Shown here in pieces: positions 30,727 through 38,904 of a DNA stretch of 64,000 bases; position 1 is the first letter of the stretch, and every line of letters begins with the position of its first letter. The stretch covers positions 1 through 64,000 of the forward strand of contig NZ_JAPKNM010000071.1 of assembly GCF_026460985.1 (NCBI RefSeq). Reading direction: 5' to 3'. The DNA comes from Sphingomonas sp. GTDB taxonomy: Bacteria; Pseudomonadota; Alphaproteobacteria; Sphingomonadales; Sphingomonadaceae. A model generated the notes under the pieces. The model was not told the DNA's origin and searched no databases. It worked only from the letters and a program-made list of their open reading frames with translations. The position numbers were made by a program, and so were the translations under genes.

Positions 30727-31662
30727 ATGACCGTTGATTCGTGGAAAGTGACTTTGCCCTGCACCCGCGCCGAGGCCGAGGCGATCGACGCGGGCGACCT
30801 CGCGATCGACGCGGTGCTGATGACCACCGAGGAGGTCGAGGACGATGTCGAGCGCTGGCGTCTCGACGCCTATACCGAGCAGGAGCCCGACGCGGCGATG
30901 ATCGCGACGCTGCGCGCATTGGTGCCGAGCGCGGCGGACGTCGCGCCGGTGATCGAGCCGCTGACCGGCGAGGATTGGGTAGCGATGAGCCAGGAGGGGC
31001 TCGAGCCGATCCGCGAGGGGCGGTTCGTGGTCCATACCAGCGCGCATCCGGTTCCGGCGCCCGAGGGCGGCCGTGCTTTCCTGATCGACGCGGGCCGCGC
31101 CTTCGGAACCGGGCATCATGCGACGACCTCGGGGTGCCTCCGCATGCTAGACGCGATGGCGGGGCGCGACTTCGCCAACGTCATCGACGTGGGCACGGGC
31201 ACCGGCCTGCTCGCCTTCGCCGCCGCCTATCTCTGGCCGCAGGCGCATATCGTCGCCACCGACATCGATCCGGCCGCGATCGAAGTGACGCAGGTCAACG
31301 CGGTCGACAATGGCATCGCGGGGATCGAGCTGATCGTCGCCGACGGCGCGCTCAGCGACGCGATCACCGCGCGCGCGCCCTATGATTTGCTGATCGCCAA
31401 CGTCCTGGCCGGACCGCTGGTGTCGATGGCGCCCGAGCTTGCCGCCATCGCCGGTTCACGCGCGACGATCGTGCTGGCCGGGCTGCTCGAGACGCAGCGC
31501 GAGCAAGTGATCGCGGCGTTCGCCGGTTGTGGCTGCACGCTCGAGCAAGTCGATCGCCGCGGCGACTGGACGATCCTGCGGCTGCGGGCGGGTGAGGCGC
31601 GCTACGTCCCCGCCGCGCCGCCCGACCCCAAGGGCCGCGACGGCTGGGCATTGGATATCTAG
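30727..31662 (+). CDS. prmA: Ribosomal protein L11 methyltransferase
   Basis: SAM-dependent methyltransferase that trimethylates ribosomal protein L11, 311 residues. The N-terminal substrate-recognition domain (about 1-115) is followed by the Rossmann domain, with SAM motif NVIDVGTGTGLLAFAAAYL, acidic DIDPAAIEVTQVNAVDN and the PrmA-specific NVLAGPLVSMAPEL. The start MTVDSWKVTLPC at 30727 is preferred by homology; an in-frame TTG seven codons earlier is possible. It is 17 bp after the membrane-protein gene. Confidence 0.92.
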   Translation: MTVDSWKVTLPCTRAEAEAIDAGDLAIDAVLMTTEEVEDDVERWRLDAYTEQEPDAAMIATLRALVPSAADVAPVIEPLTGEDWVAMSQEGLEPIREGRFVVHTSAHPVPAPEGGRAFLIDAGRAFGTGHHATTSGCLRMLDAMAGRDFANVIDVGTGTGLLAFAAAYLWPQAHIVATDIDPAAIEVTQVNAVDNGIAGIELIVADGALSDAITARAPYDLLIANVLAGPLVSMAPELAAIAGSRATIVLAGLLETQREQVIAAFAGCGCTLEQVDRRGDWTILRLRAGEARYVPAAPPDPKGRDGWALDI

Positions 31663-31683
31663 GTCGGGAACGCGAATTCAAAC

Positions 31684-31790
31684 CGTCATCCCCGCGAAAG
31701 CGGGGACCCATCTCCTATGCTTGCCCATATTACCGCGGTGGCATTTGCGGAAATTCCGGGAGATGGGCCCCCGCTTTCGCGGGGGTGACG
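31684..31790. repeat. Palindromic repeat of the GTCATCCCCGCGAAAGC family
   Basis: 107-bp element in the convergent gap between prmA and phhA. Ends CGTCATCCCCGCGAAAGCGG and complement, with CCCATCTCC / GGAGATGGG as the second conserved pair, around an unrelated centre. Same family as 19363, 21994 and 47995. Confidence 0.9.
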
Positions 31791-31799
31791 AAGAGGTGG

Positions 31800-32666
31800 T
31801 CAGTCCTTCGCCCGCGCATATTCCTGGGTGCCGCGGGTGATCACTTCGTCCTCGGGCAGGATCTCGGCGATCGCGATGTCGGGCTGGGCGAGCAATTTCG
31901 CGTAGAGCGGCGCGAAATCGGTCTCGATCGTGACGCGGAGCAGTTCGTCGAAGCTCGGGATGACGAAGTAGTTCTGCTGGAAGTCGTCGATCCGGTATTC
32001 GGTGCGCATCACTCGGGCGAGGTCGAAGCGGATGCGGTTGGGGCTGGGATCCTCGAGCGCGAAGCGGCTCTCGGCCGAGCTGGAGACGATGCCCGAACCG
32101 TAGATGCGCAGGCCCTCGGCCTCTTCGACCAGCCCGAACTCGACCGTGTACCAATAGAGCCGGCCGAGCTGTTTGAGTGCCCCCAGCTCCATCGCGCGGA
32201 CGCCGCCGCGGCCATAGGCCGCGAGATAATCGGCGAAGACCGGGTCGGCCAGCATCGGCACATGGCCGAACACGTCGTGGAAGACGTCGGGCTCCTGGAT
32301 GTAATCGAGCTGTTCGGGCCGGCGGATGAAATTGCCCGCGACGAAGCGTCGGTTCGCCATGTGATCGAAGAAGACGTCGTCGGGGACGAGGCCGGGCACC
32401 GCGACGACCTGCCAGCCGGTGAGCTTCATCAGCCGCTCGGACAGTTCCTCGAAATTGGGAATGCCAGATTCGGAGAGGCGAAGCGCATGGAGGCCGTTCA
32501 GCCAGGCCTGCGCGGCGCGGCCGGGAAGGAGCTTCGCTTGGCGCTCGAACAAGGTGTCCCAGGTGGCGTGTTCCTCCGCGGTGTACGCCTGCCAATTCTG
32601 CGGTATCGTCCAGTCGGCCGCCGCGCCTTCGGGCGGACGGTCGAGCACATGCGTGTCTTGAGCCAT
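31800..32666 (-). CDS. phhA: Phenylalanine 4-monooxygenase
   Basis: Iron- and pterin-dependent hydroxylase converting phenylalanine to tyrosine, 288 residues, the short monomeric bacterial form without a regulatory domain. The metal ligands are visible as His130 and His135 in PDVFHDVFGHVPML and Glu176 in YWYTVEFGLV. RRPEQLDYIQEPDVFH is the pterin/active-site strand. It is convergent with prmA and divergent from the DUF2459 gene 14 bp away. No pterin recycling gene is adjacent. Confidence 0.94.
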   Translation of the reverse strand: MAQDTHVLDRPPEGAAADWTIPQNWQAYTAEEHATWDTLFERQAKLLPGRAAQAWLNGLHALRLSESGIPNFEELSERLMKLTGWQVVAVPGLVPDDVFFDHMANRRFVAGNFIRRPEQLDYIQEPDVFHDVFGHVPMLADPVFADYLAAYGRGGVRAMELGALKQLGRLYWYTVEFGLVEEAEGLRIYGSGIVSSSAESRFALEDPSPNRIRFDLARVMRTEYRIDDFQQNYFVIPSFDELLRVTIETDFAPLYAKLLAQPDIAIAEILPEDEVITRGTQEYARAKD

Positions 32667-32680
32667 GCCGCGAGCATAGC

Positions 32681-33346
32681 ATGGTGCGGCGCGGCGCGAT
32701 ATGGGAGGCGGGGCTGATCCGACTGATACGAAGGCTCGCGCTGGCGTTGATCGGCGTCGCGCTCGGCTATTTCGCGGCGGCGCTGATCGGTAGCAACATC
32801 GCCGCCAATGCGGACTGGAAGCCGCCGGCGAGCGGGGTGCGCGTCTATGTCGCGGACAATGGCGTGCATACCGACCTGGTGCTGCCCGCGCGCGATTTCG
32901 CCGATCTGGTGCACCCCGAACATTTCGCCGATCCGCGCCGCGCGGCGCAGCCGATGCTGATGTTCGGCTGGGGCGACCGCGACTTCTATCTCAACACGCC
33001 GAGCTGGTGGGAAATGAATCCCCTGCGTGCCGTCCGCGCGCTGGCGGGATTGGGGCCGACGGTGGTGCATGTCTCGGCGGTCCCCGAGCCGCAGCCGGGC
33101 GCGAAGATCCGGGCGCTCCTGTTGCGGCCCGAGGAATATGCCCGGCTGATCGCCCATGTGCGGGCTACCTTCGCGCCGGGGGTTCCGGTACATGGCTATG
33201 GCGGGCACGACGCATTCTATGCGGCGCATGGCGGCTATAGCGCGTTCAGGACCTGTAACGAGTGGAGCGCGGGCGGCCTTCGCGCCGCCGGCGTGCGGAT
33301 GGGGGCATGGACGCCCTTCGCCTTTGGAGTGATGCAGTGGCTTTGA
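32681..33346 (+). CDS. DUF2459 / TIGR02117 family membrane-anchored protein
   Basis: Protein of 221 residues with an N-terminal membrane anchor (LALALIGVALGYFAAALIG, about residues 19-37) and a periplasmic domain of the DUF2459 family. Signature segments are VYVADNGVHTDLVLPA, LMFGWGDRDFYLNTPSWWEMN and HGYGGHDAFYAAHGGYSAFRTCNEWS (in outline), which contain His and Cys residues in an NlpC/P60-like spacing; an amidase or peptidase role is plausible but unproven. The start at 32681 is tentative; no strong ribosome-binding site is visible. The last 40 bases overlap the next gene. Confidence 0.8.
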   Translation: MVRRGAIWEAGLIRLIRRLALALIGVALGYFAAALIGSNIAANADWKPPASGVRVYVADNGVHTDLVLPARDFADLVHPEHFADPRRAAQPMLMFGWGDRDFYLNTPSWWEMNPLRAVRALAGLGPTVVHVSAVPEPQPGAKIRALLLRPEEYARLIAHVRATFAPGVPVHGYGGHDAFYAAHGGYSAFRTCNEWSAGGLRAAGVRMGAWTPFAFGVMQWL

Positions 33347-34083
33347 AGCTGGCGACACCGCGATCCGCAGACGTGCCCCCGCCGGGGCTGGCGATGCTTT
33401 CCGAAGCGCCGCGCGCGGCCTGGGGACTGGGTCGGCTGATCCGCGAGTGGAAGACGCTGGAGGCGATGCCCAAGGGCGACGGGCGGCCGGTGCTGCTGCT
33501 GCCCGGCCTCGTCAATTCGGACCGCTCGACCTTCGTGATGCGGCGCTTTCTGAAGCGGCTCGGCTATCGAGCCGAGGGCTGGGATCTTGGCCACAATCTC
33601 GGCGTGCGCGCCATCGGTCCAGAGGGCGAGCGGCTGATGGAGCGGATCGCCGCGCTGCATGCCGAGACGGGCGAGAAGGTTACCCTGGTCGGCATCTCGC
33701 TCGGCGGGATCATGGCGCGGATCGCCGCGCACCGGCATCCCGAAATGGTCCGCGAAGTGATCACGATCAGTTCGCCCTTCGCCGGGCCGCCGACCTCCAC
33801 CAATGTCTGGCGGCAGTTCGAATGGCTGACCGGCGAGAAGATCGACGACCCGGCCGTCAATGCGCGGCTCGAGGAGGCGGCGCGACCGCTATCGGTGCCG
33901 GCGACGGCGATCTGGAGCCGGGACGACGGGATGGTCAACGGACTGATCTGCCGCGAGCCCGAAGGTTCGGGCGCACGCGCGATCGAAGTCAGCAGCAGCC
34001 ATTTATGGGTGCAGATGAAGCCCGAGGTGCTGCGCGCGGTGGCGCAGACGCTCGGAGATCACTCCGGATCCGAGGCCCGATAG
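33307..34083 (+). CDS. Alpha/beta hydrolase
   Basis: Soluble alpha/beta-fold hydrolase of 258 residues. The strand-turn RPVLLLPGLVNSDRST begins the core, and the nucleophile elbow is VTLVGISLGGIMARIAA (GxSxGG). A late Asp in AIWSRDDGMVNG and a His in SSSHLWVQM complete a plausible triad. Lipase- and acyltransferase-like proteins of this type are common; the substrate is unknown. The start at 33307 has GGATGGGGG upstream and overlaps the DUF2459 gene by 40 bases, so the pair is probably co-translated. Its 3' end overlaps the convergent lipoprotein gene by 25 bases. Confidence 0.83.
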   Translation: MDALRLWSDAVALKLATPRSADVPPPGLAMLSEAPRAAWGLGRLIREWKTLEAMPKGDGRPVLLLPGLVNSDRSTFVMRRFLKRLGYRAEGWDLGHNLGVRAIGPEGERLMERIAALHAETGEKVTLVGISLGGIMARIAAHRHPEMVREVITISSPFAGPPTSTNVWRQFEWLTGEKIDDPAVNARLEEAARPLSVPATAIWSRDDGMVNGLICREPEGSGARAIEVSSSHLWVQMKPEVLRAVAQTLGDHSGSEAR

Positions 34084-34343
34084 CCGTCATAGGACTGGCA
34101 GGTCTCGGGGTTCTTCTTGCATTCCTTCTCGCGCTTGCGGCGCTCCTTGCCCTCGCGCGCTTCCTTCTCGCGCATCTTCTTGCCGTAATTGCGGTCCGAT
34201 TCCTCCTGGCTCGTCGTGGTCCAGTCGACCGCCTGGCTGCCCGCCTTCACCGGCAGCGTGGCGACGTCCCACGCGGTCTTGGCGATGCAGCCGCCCGCGA
34301 GCAGCGGCAGCGTGGCGACGAGCGGAAGGAGCAACTTGCGCAT
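34059..34343 (-). CDS. Small putative lipoprotein with charged C-terminus
   Basis: Protein of 94 residues. The N-terminus MRKLLLPLVATLPLLAGGC is a lipoprotein signal peptide with lipobox LAGGC, the Cys being the lipidation site. The mature part has a conserved-looking AKTAWDVATLPVKAGSQAVDWTTTS (in outline) and then a strongly charged Lys/Glu helix (KKMREKEAREGKERRKREKE). Its C-terminus overlaps the convergent hydrolase by 25 bases. A GTG three codons earlier is also possible. Short proteins of this pattern are common in sphingomonads; function unknown. Confidence 0.75.
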   Translation of the reverse strand: MRKLLLPLVATLPLLAGGCIAKTAWDVATLPVKAGSQAVDWTTTSQEESDRNYGKKMREKEAREGKERRKREKECKKNPETCQSYDGYRASDPE

Positions 34344-34348
34344 GAATC

Positions 34349-35410
34349 TCACTTTCGATGTGCGGGCGAAGCGGAAGCGGCGCGCGCGGATACACCCATA
34401 TATGGGTAATCGCTGAAGAATCCGTCGACACCAAGTCCGATGAAATACCCGATTTCCTCGGTGAGCCGACCATGTTCGGCCGGGCCGCCGGCCGAGCGAT
34501 AGGCCGGCGAGAGGAAGATGTTCTCGGCGCGGAAGGTCCAGGGATGGACCTTGAGCCCTGCTGCATGCGCGTCGGCGATCAGCGCGGTGGGCGCTCCCGA
34601 CGCGGGCAGGATCATCGTCTTTTCGGGGCCGATGCCCGCGGCATATTCGGCGACGCGCCTGAGCCCCTCCGGCGTCGCCATCGCCGCATAGCTCGGCTCG
34701 GCATGATCGGCCGGGCCGTCGCTCGCGCTCATAAGCTGGATGAGCGGCACGCGCGTCATGCCCTTGAGCTTCCGGAGATTGGCGACCTCGAACGACTGGA
34801 TGAACACCGGGGCATCGGCGCGGTCCCAGCCGGCCGCGCGCAATTTCTCCACCAGCCGCGCCTCGAGCGGCAGGCCGATCGAGGCGAAATAGCTCGGATG
34901 CTTGGTCTCGGGATAGATGCCGATCGTCCGGCCGGTGTCGCGGCTGGCCTTCTGGGCGAGCGCGATGATCTCGTCGAGCGTCGGGATCTCCGCCTGGCCG
35001 TCATAGCGGGTGTTGCCGGGGCGGAACTGGGGCAGGCGCTCCTTGGCGCGGAGCGTCTTGAGCTCGGCGAGCGTGAAATCCTCGGTGAACCAGCCGGTGA
35101 CGGCCGCGCCGTCGATGGTCTTGGTCGTCTTGCGTGCGGCGAATTCGGGATGGGCCGCCACGTCGGTGGTGCCCGATATCTCGTTCTCGTGCCGGGCGAC
35201 GAGCACGCCGTCCCTGGTCGGGACGAGGTCGGGCTCGATGAAATCGGCGCCCTGCTCGATCGCGAGCTGGTAGGAGAGCAAGGTGTGCTCGGGGCGCTCG
35301 CCGCTGGCGCCGCGATGCGCGATGACGATGGGTTGCACGGCCATGCTCCTTTCCTGCACGCCGACACAGGCCGGCGCCAGCAGCAAGGTTGCGACAGCAA
35401 GCGATCTCGT
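34349..35410 (-). CDS. Glycerophosphodiester phosphodiesterase, exported
   Basis: Hydrolyses glycerophosphodiesters to glycerol-3-phosphate and an alcohol. It has 353 residues from a GTG with GGAAAG upstream; a GTG five codons earlier is equally readable. The N-terminus is a lipoprotein-type signal (LAVATLLLAPAC). The GDPD catalytic block is intact: IAHRGASGERPEHT (His/Arg/Glu) and FIEPDLVPTRDGVLVARHE (Glu-Asp-His). The length and the insertions FIQSFEVANLRKL and GVDGFFSDYP fit the GlpQ-like periplasmic form. It starts close to the XdhC gene and is divergent from it. Confidence 0.9.
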   Translation of the reverse strand, partial: TRSLAVATLLLAPACVGVQERSMAVQPIVIAHRGASGERPEHTLLSYQLAIEQGADFIEPDLVPTRDGVLVARHENEISGTTDVAAHPEFAARKTTKTIDGAAVTGWFTEDFTLAELKTLRAKERLPQFRPGNTRYDGQAEIPTLDEIIALAQKASRDTGRTIGIYPETKHPSYFASIGLPLEARLVEKLRAAGWDRADAPVFIQSFEVANLRKLKGMTRVPLIQLMSASDGPADHAEPSYAAMATPEGLRRVAEYAAGIGPEKTMILPASGAPTALIADAHAAGLKVHPWTFRAENIFLSPAYRSAGGPAEHGRLTEEIGYFIGLGVDGFFSDYPYMGVSARAASASPAHRK

Positions 35411-35469
35411 CACGAAACTTTCCACGGGCTAGGCGTTATCCAGCGGATGTGACGGGAGCGAGGCGAAGC

Positions 35470-36384
35470 GTGGCGGAAAACGACAGCGTGCTGGCAGCCG
35501 CGCAGGCATGGGAGGGCGCTCCGATGGCGCTCGCCACCGTGGTCTCGACCTGGGGTTCGGCGCCGCGGCCGCGCGGCAGCCACATGCTCGTCCATGCCGA
35601 CGGACGCTTCGAGGGCTCGGTCTCGGGCGGCTGCGTCGAGACCGACATCCTCGCGACCGCGGCGGAGGTGATCGCGGGCGCGCCCGCGGTGGTGAAGCGC
35701 TACGGCGTCGCCGATGCCGCCGCCTGGGAGGTCGGGCTGCCCTGCGGGGGCGAGATCGCGGTGCTGGTGCAGCCGGTGTCCGATTTGGGTTTCCCCCTGC
35801 CCCTGTTCGCGGCGATCGCGGACGCGCGGGCGGACGGCACGCCCTTCGATGTGGCGACCGATCTCGCCGCCGGGCGGAGCGCCGCGGGGGCCGCAGGCGA
35901 TTTCGTCAATCGCTACGATCCCCCGCACCGGCTGCTCATCGTCGGCGCGGTGCAGATCGCGCAGCGGCTCGCCGGCCTCGCGCGCGAATTGGGTGTCGCT
36001 ACGCAGGTGATCGACCCCAGGGGGCGCTTCCTCACCGAGGAGCGTTTCCCCGGCGTGACCCTGGACGACCGCTGGCCCGACGAGGCCGTGACCGCGCTCA
36101 GGCCCGATCCTGCCACGGCGGTCGTGACGCTCAGCCACGATCCCAAGATCGACGATGCGGCACTGGTCGCCGCGCTCGCGCATCCGACCGGCTATGTCGC
36201 GGCGCTCGGCTCGCGCAAGAGCCACGCCGCGCGGCTGGAGCGGCTTGCCGCGGCCGGCGTCGCGGAGGCGGATCTCGCCCGGATCGAGGGGCCGGCAGGG
36301 ATCGACATCGGCGGGATCGGCCCCGCGGAGATCGCGCTGTCGATCGCGGCGTCGATGATAAGGAGTTTCCATGCTCGCACCTAG
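35470..36384 (+). CDS. XdhC/CoxI family accessory protein for molybdenum hydroxylases
   Basis: Maturation factor that supplies or sulfurates the molybdenum cofactor for xanthine-dehydrogenase-type enzymes, 304 residues. The N-terminal XdhC domain has STWGSAPRPRGSHMLVHADG and the conserved SVSGGCVETDIL. The C-terminal Rossmann domain carries LLIVGAVQIAQRLAG and VIDPRGRFLTEERFPG. The start is a GTG with GAGCGAGG upstream. It overlaps the MocA-like gene by 14 bases. A molybdenum hydroxylase subunit of the expected client type is at the right end of this window, 26 kb away. Confidence 0.88.
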   Translation: MAENDSVLAAAQAWEGAPMALATVVSTWGSAPRPRGSHMLVHADGRFEGSVSGGCVETDILATAAEVIAGAPAVVKRYGVADAAAWEVGLPCGGEIAVLVQPVSDLGFPLPLFAAIADARADGTPFDVATDLAAGRSAAGAAGDFVNRYDPPHRLLIVGAVQIAQRLAGLARELGVATQVIDPRGRFLTEERFPGVTLDDRWPDEAVTALRPDPATAVVTLSHDPKIDDAALVAALAHPTGYVAALGSRKSHAARLERLAAAGVAEADLARIEGPAGIDIGGIGPAEIALSIAASMIRSFHART

Positions 36385-36964
36385 ACAGACCGCGTTGGTG
36401 CTCCTCGCCGCCGGGCGCTCGCGGCGGTTCGACGGCGACAAGCTCGTCGAGCCGTTCCTCGACAAGCCGCTCGCCTTTCACGTGGTGACCGCGCTCGAGA
36501 AGATCCCCTTCCTCGCGCGGATCGCGGTGGTTTCCTGCACCGACCTCGATTTCGCCGCGCTCGGCTATCGCGTCGCGCTCAATCCGGATCCGTCGCTCGG
36601 CCAGGCGCGCTCGCTGTGCCACGGCGTCCTGGCGGCGCGTGAGGCGGGCGCCGATGCCGTGCTGGTGGCGCTGGCCGACATGCCGCGCGTCACCGCGGCG
36701 CACATCTATCGCATGTTCGATGCGGCGACCGGGCCGGACACGGTGGTCGCGTCGAGCGACGGCGTGCAGCCGCGCCCGCCGGCGCTCTTCGGCGGCAACC
36801 TGTTCGACAATCTGCTGGACCTGGACGGCGACCAGGGCGCTCGCGAACTGATCATGCGCGGCCGCCATGTCGTGACCAGCCCCGCCGAGCTGGTCGACAT
36901 CGACACGCGCGCCGATCTCGCCGAGCTGCGCGCGCTCTACGGGCTCGAGACCGACGGGAAGTAA
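36371..36964 (+). CDS. MocA-like molybdenum cofactor nucleotidyltransferase
   Basis: Protein of 197 residues with the NTP-transferase fold. LVLLAAGRSRRFDGDKLVEPF is the nucleotide-binding loop (LAAGxSxRF...K), followed by ALADMPRVTAAHI, the metal-binding Asp segment seen in MocA and MobA. In this family MocA joins CMP to molybdopterin for xanthine-dehydrogenase-type enzymes. Overlap and pairing with XdhC support that role. It ends ten bases before the convergent MacB-type permease gene. The acidic and basic active-site residues look complete. Confidence 0.87.
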   Translation: MLAPRQTALVLLAAGRSRRFDGDKLVEPFLDKPLAFHVVTALEKIPFLARIAVVSCTDLDFAALGYRVALNPDPSLGQARSLCHGVLAAREAGADAVLVALADMPRVTAAHIYRMFDAATGPDTVVASSDGVQPRPPALFGGNLFDNLLDLDGDQGARELIMRGRHVVTSPAELVDIDTRADLAELRALYGLETDGK

Positions 36965-36974
36965 CGCCTTCCCT

Positions 36975-38180
36975 TCACTCGTGCCGCAGCGCGTCGATCG
37001 GGTTGAGGCTCGCCGCGCGCCGCGCCGGGAAATAGCCGAACACCACGCCGATCAGCGCCGAGACGAGGAAGGCGATGACGTTGATCTGCGGCTCGAACAT
37101 CCATTCGACCTTCATCAGCGGGGCCAGCCCCACCACCACAAGTTGCGCCACCACCAGGCCCACCAGCCCGCCGAGGCACGACAGCACCACCGCTTCCGTC
37201 AGGAACTGCATCAGCACTTCGCTCGCCACCGCGCCGATGGCGAGGCGGATGCCGATCTCGCGCGTGCGCTCGGTGACCGAGACCAGCATGATGTTCATGA
37301 TGCCGATGCCGCCCACGACCAGGCTGATCGCGGCCACCGCCGTGACGATCTGCGTGAGCAGCGTGGTGATGCCGGTGAGCGTCTGGCTGATCTGCGCGGT
37401 GTCGAAGATGTTGAAATCGTCTTCCTTGCCCCCGGTGATCCTGCGGCGCTCGCGCAGCAATTGCTGGATCGACGCCTGGACCTTCGCGCCGTCATAGGCC
37501 GGATCGACGCCGACCATCATCAGCCGGATGTCGCGATTGCCGACGAAGCGGCGCTGGACCTGCTTGATCGGCATGATGATCACGTCGTCCTGGTCGCCGA
37601 AGCCGCCCTGGCCGCGCGTCGAGAGCACGCCGATCACGTCGCACGAGATGCCGTTGACGCGGATCCGCTCGCCCACCGCTTCGCCGCCGCGAAACAGGTT
37701 GGTGCGGATCGTGTTGCCGATGATGCACACCGCCTTGCCCGCCTGCTCCTCGGCGCGTGTGAATATCCGACCCGATACGAGCGGCCAGGGCTGGACGTCG
37801 AAGAAGGCGTTGGTGGTGCCGTTGATGGTCGTCGACCAATTGGCGCCCTGATAGATCACCGTCGCGGTCGACTGGGCCTGCGGTGCAACCGCCTTCACGC
37901 CCGCGATCTGCTGCGCGATCGCCTCGACGTCCGACTCCCTGAAGTCGGGCGGCCTGGGGCCGCCGCCGCCGCGGCCGAAGCCCTGGCCGGGGCGGATCTG
38001 GAGGATGTTGGTGCCCAGGCTCGCGACCTGCGCCTGCGCGGCCTTGGTCGTCGCGTTGCCGAGCGTGACCATCGCCACCACCGCGGCGACCCCGATGATG
38101 ATGCCGAGCGTAGTCAGGAACGACCGCAATTTGTGGCGGAAGATCGAGCGGATCGCGAGCATGAAGATGGTGCCGAACAT
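36975..38180 (-). CDS. MacB-type ABC transporter permease
   Basis: Membrane component of a tripartite efflux ABC transporter, 401 residues. One N-terminal helix (LRSFLTTLGIIIGVAAVVAMV) precedes a large periplasmic MacB_PCD domain (about 45-270) and three C-terminal FtsX-type helices. Conserved IGNTIRTNLF and GGIGIMNIMLVSVTERTREIGIRLAIGA (in outline) are family marks. The ATPase is encoded separately, one base upstream, unlike the fused E. coli MacB. It is the last gene of a four-gene run that also holds the adaptor and the outer-membrane channel. Confidence 0.92.
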   Translation of the reverse strand: MFGTIFMLAIRSIFRHKLRSFLTTLGIIIGVAAVVAMVTLGNATTKAAQAQVASLGTNILQIRPGQGFGRGGGGPRPPDFRESDVEAIAQQIAGVKAVAPQAQSTATVIYQGANWSTTINGTTNAFFDVQPWPLVSGRIFTRAEEQAGKAVCIIGNTIRTNLFRGGEAVGERIRVNGISCDVIGVLSTRGQGGFGDQDDVIIMPIKQVQRRFVGNRDIRLMMVGVDPAYDGAKVQASIQQLLRERRRITGGKEDDFNIFDTAQISQTLTGITTLLTQIVTAVAAISLVVGGIGIMNIMLVSVTERTREIGIRLAIGAVASEVLMQFLTEAVVLSCLGGLVGLVVAQLVVVGLAPLMKVEWMFEPQINVIAFLVSALIGVVFGYFPARRAASLNPIDALRHE

Positions 38181-38181
38181 C

Positions 38182-38904
38182 CTAGGCCACCGCCTCGCCG
38201 GACTTGTGTCCCACCTCGGTTCGCTCCACCAGCCCGTCCTTGAAATGGATGATCGTGTGCGCGAACGCCGCCATGTCGGGTTCGTGCGTCACCATCAGCA
38301 CGGTGATCCCGCTCGTCCGGTTGAGTTCGGCGAGGAACTCCATGATCTCGAGCGAGCGTTCCGAATCGAGGTTTCCGGTGGGCTCGTCGGCCAGCAGCAC
38401 GTCGGGATTGGTGACGATCGCGCGGGCGATCGCGACGCGCTGCTGCTGGCCGCCCGAGAGCTCGCCAGGCGTATGGTCCCACCAGTCCTTGAGCCCGACC
38501 TTGTCGAGCGCGGCCATTGCCGCCTCGCGCCGCTGTTTCTTCGGATCGCCGCGATAGAGCAGGGGAAGCTCGACATTCTCGAGCGCCGAGGTGCGGGCGA
38601 GCAGGTTGAAGCCCTGGAAGACGAAGCCGAAATACTTCCTGCGCAGCAGCGCGCGCTGGTCGCGCTCGAGCCGCTCGACATGCACGCCCTTGAACAGGAA
38701 CTGGCCGCCGCTCGGCACGTCGAGGCAGCCGAGGATGTTCATCATCGTCGACTTGCCCGAGCCGGAAGGGCCCATCACTGCGACGAAATCGCCCGCCTCG
38801 ATGTCGACGTCGATGCCCTTCAGCGCCTGGAACGCGCTCGCGCCTTCGCCATAGACCTTGGTGACGCCACGCAGCTGGATGATCGATGGATCACTGGCCG
38901 CCAC
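38182..38904 (-). CDS. ABC transporter ATP-binding protein (MacB/LolD type)
   Basis: ATPase of 240 residues driving the MacB-type permease. Walker A is GPSGSGKST, the signature LSGGQQQRVAIARA, Walker B VLLADEPTGNLD, and the switch His is in VLMVTHEPDMA. The GTG start at 38904 is preferred because GGGAGG precedes it by six bases; it overlaps the adaptor gene by 14 bases, whereas an earlier start would overlap by 59. It ends one base before the permease gene. Confidence 0.92.
   Translation of the reverse strand: MAASDPSIIQLRGVTKVYGEGASAFQALKGIDVDIEAGDFVAVMGPSGSGKSTMMNILGCLDVPSGGQFLFKGVHVERLERDQRALLRRKYFGFVFQGFNLLARTSALENVELPLLYRGDPKKQRREAAMAALDKVGLKDWWDHTPGELSGGQQQRVAIARAIVTNPDVLLADEPTGNLDSERSLEIMEFLAELNRTSGITVLMVTHEPDMAAFAHTIIHFKDGLVERTEVGHKSGEAVA

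Noticed and set aside
35929..36000. XdhC Rossmann motif GAVQIAQ instead of GAGHVAQ as a damaged site
   Set aside because: This variant is usual in the CoxI-like branch of the family and the rest of the domain is intact.
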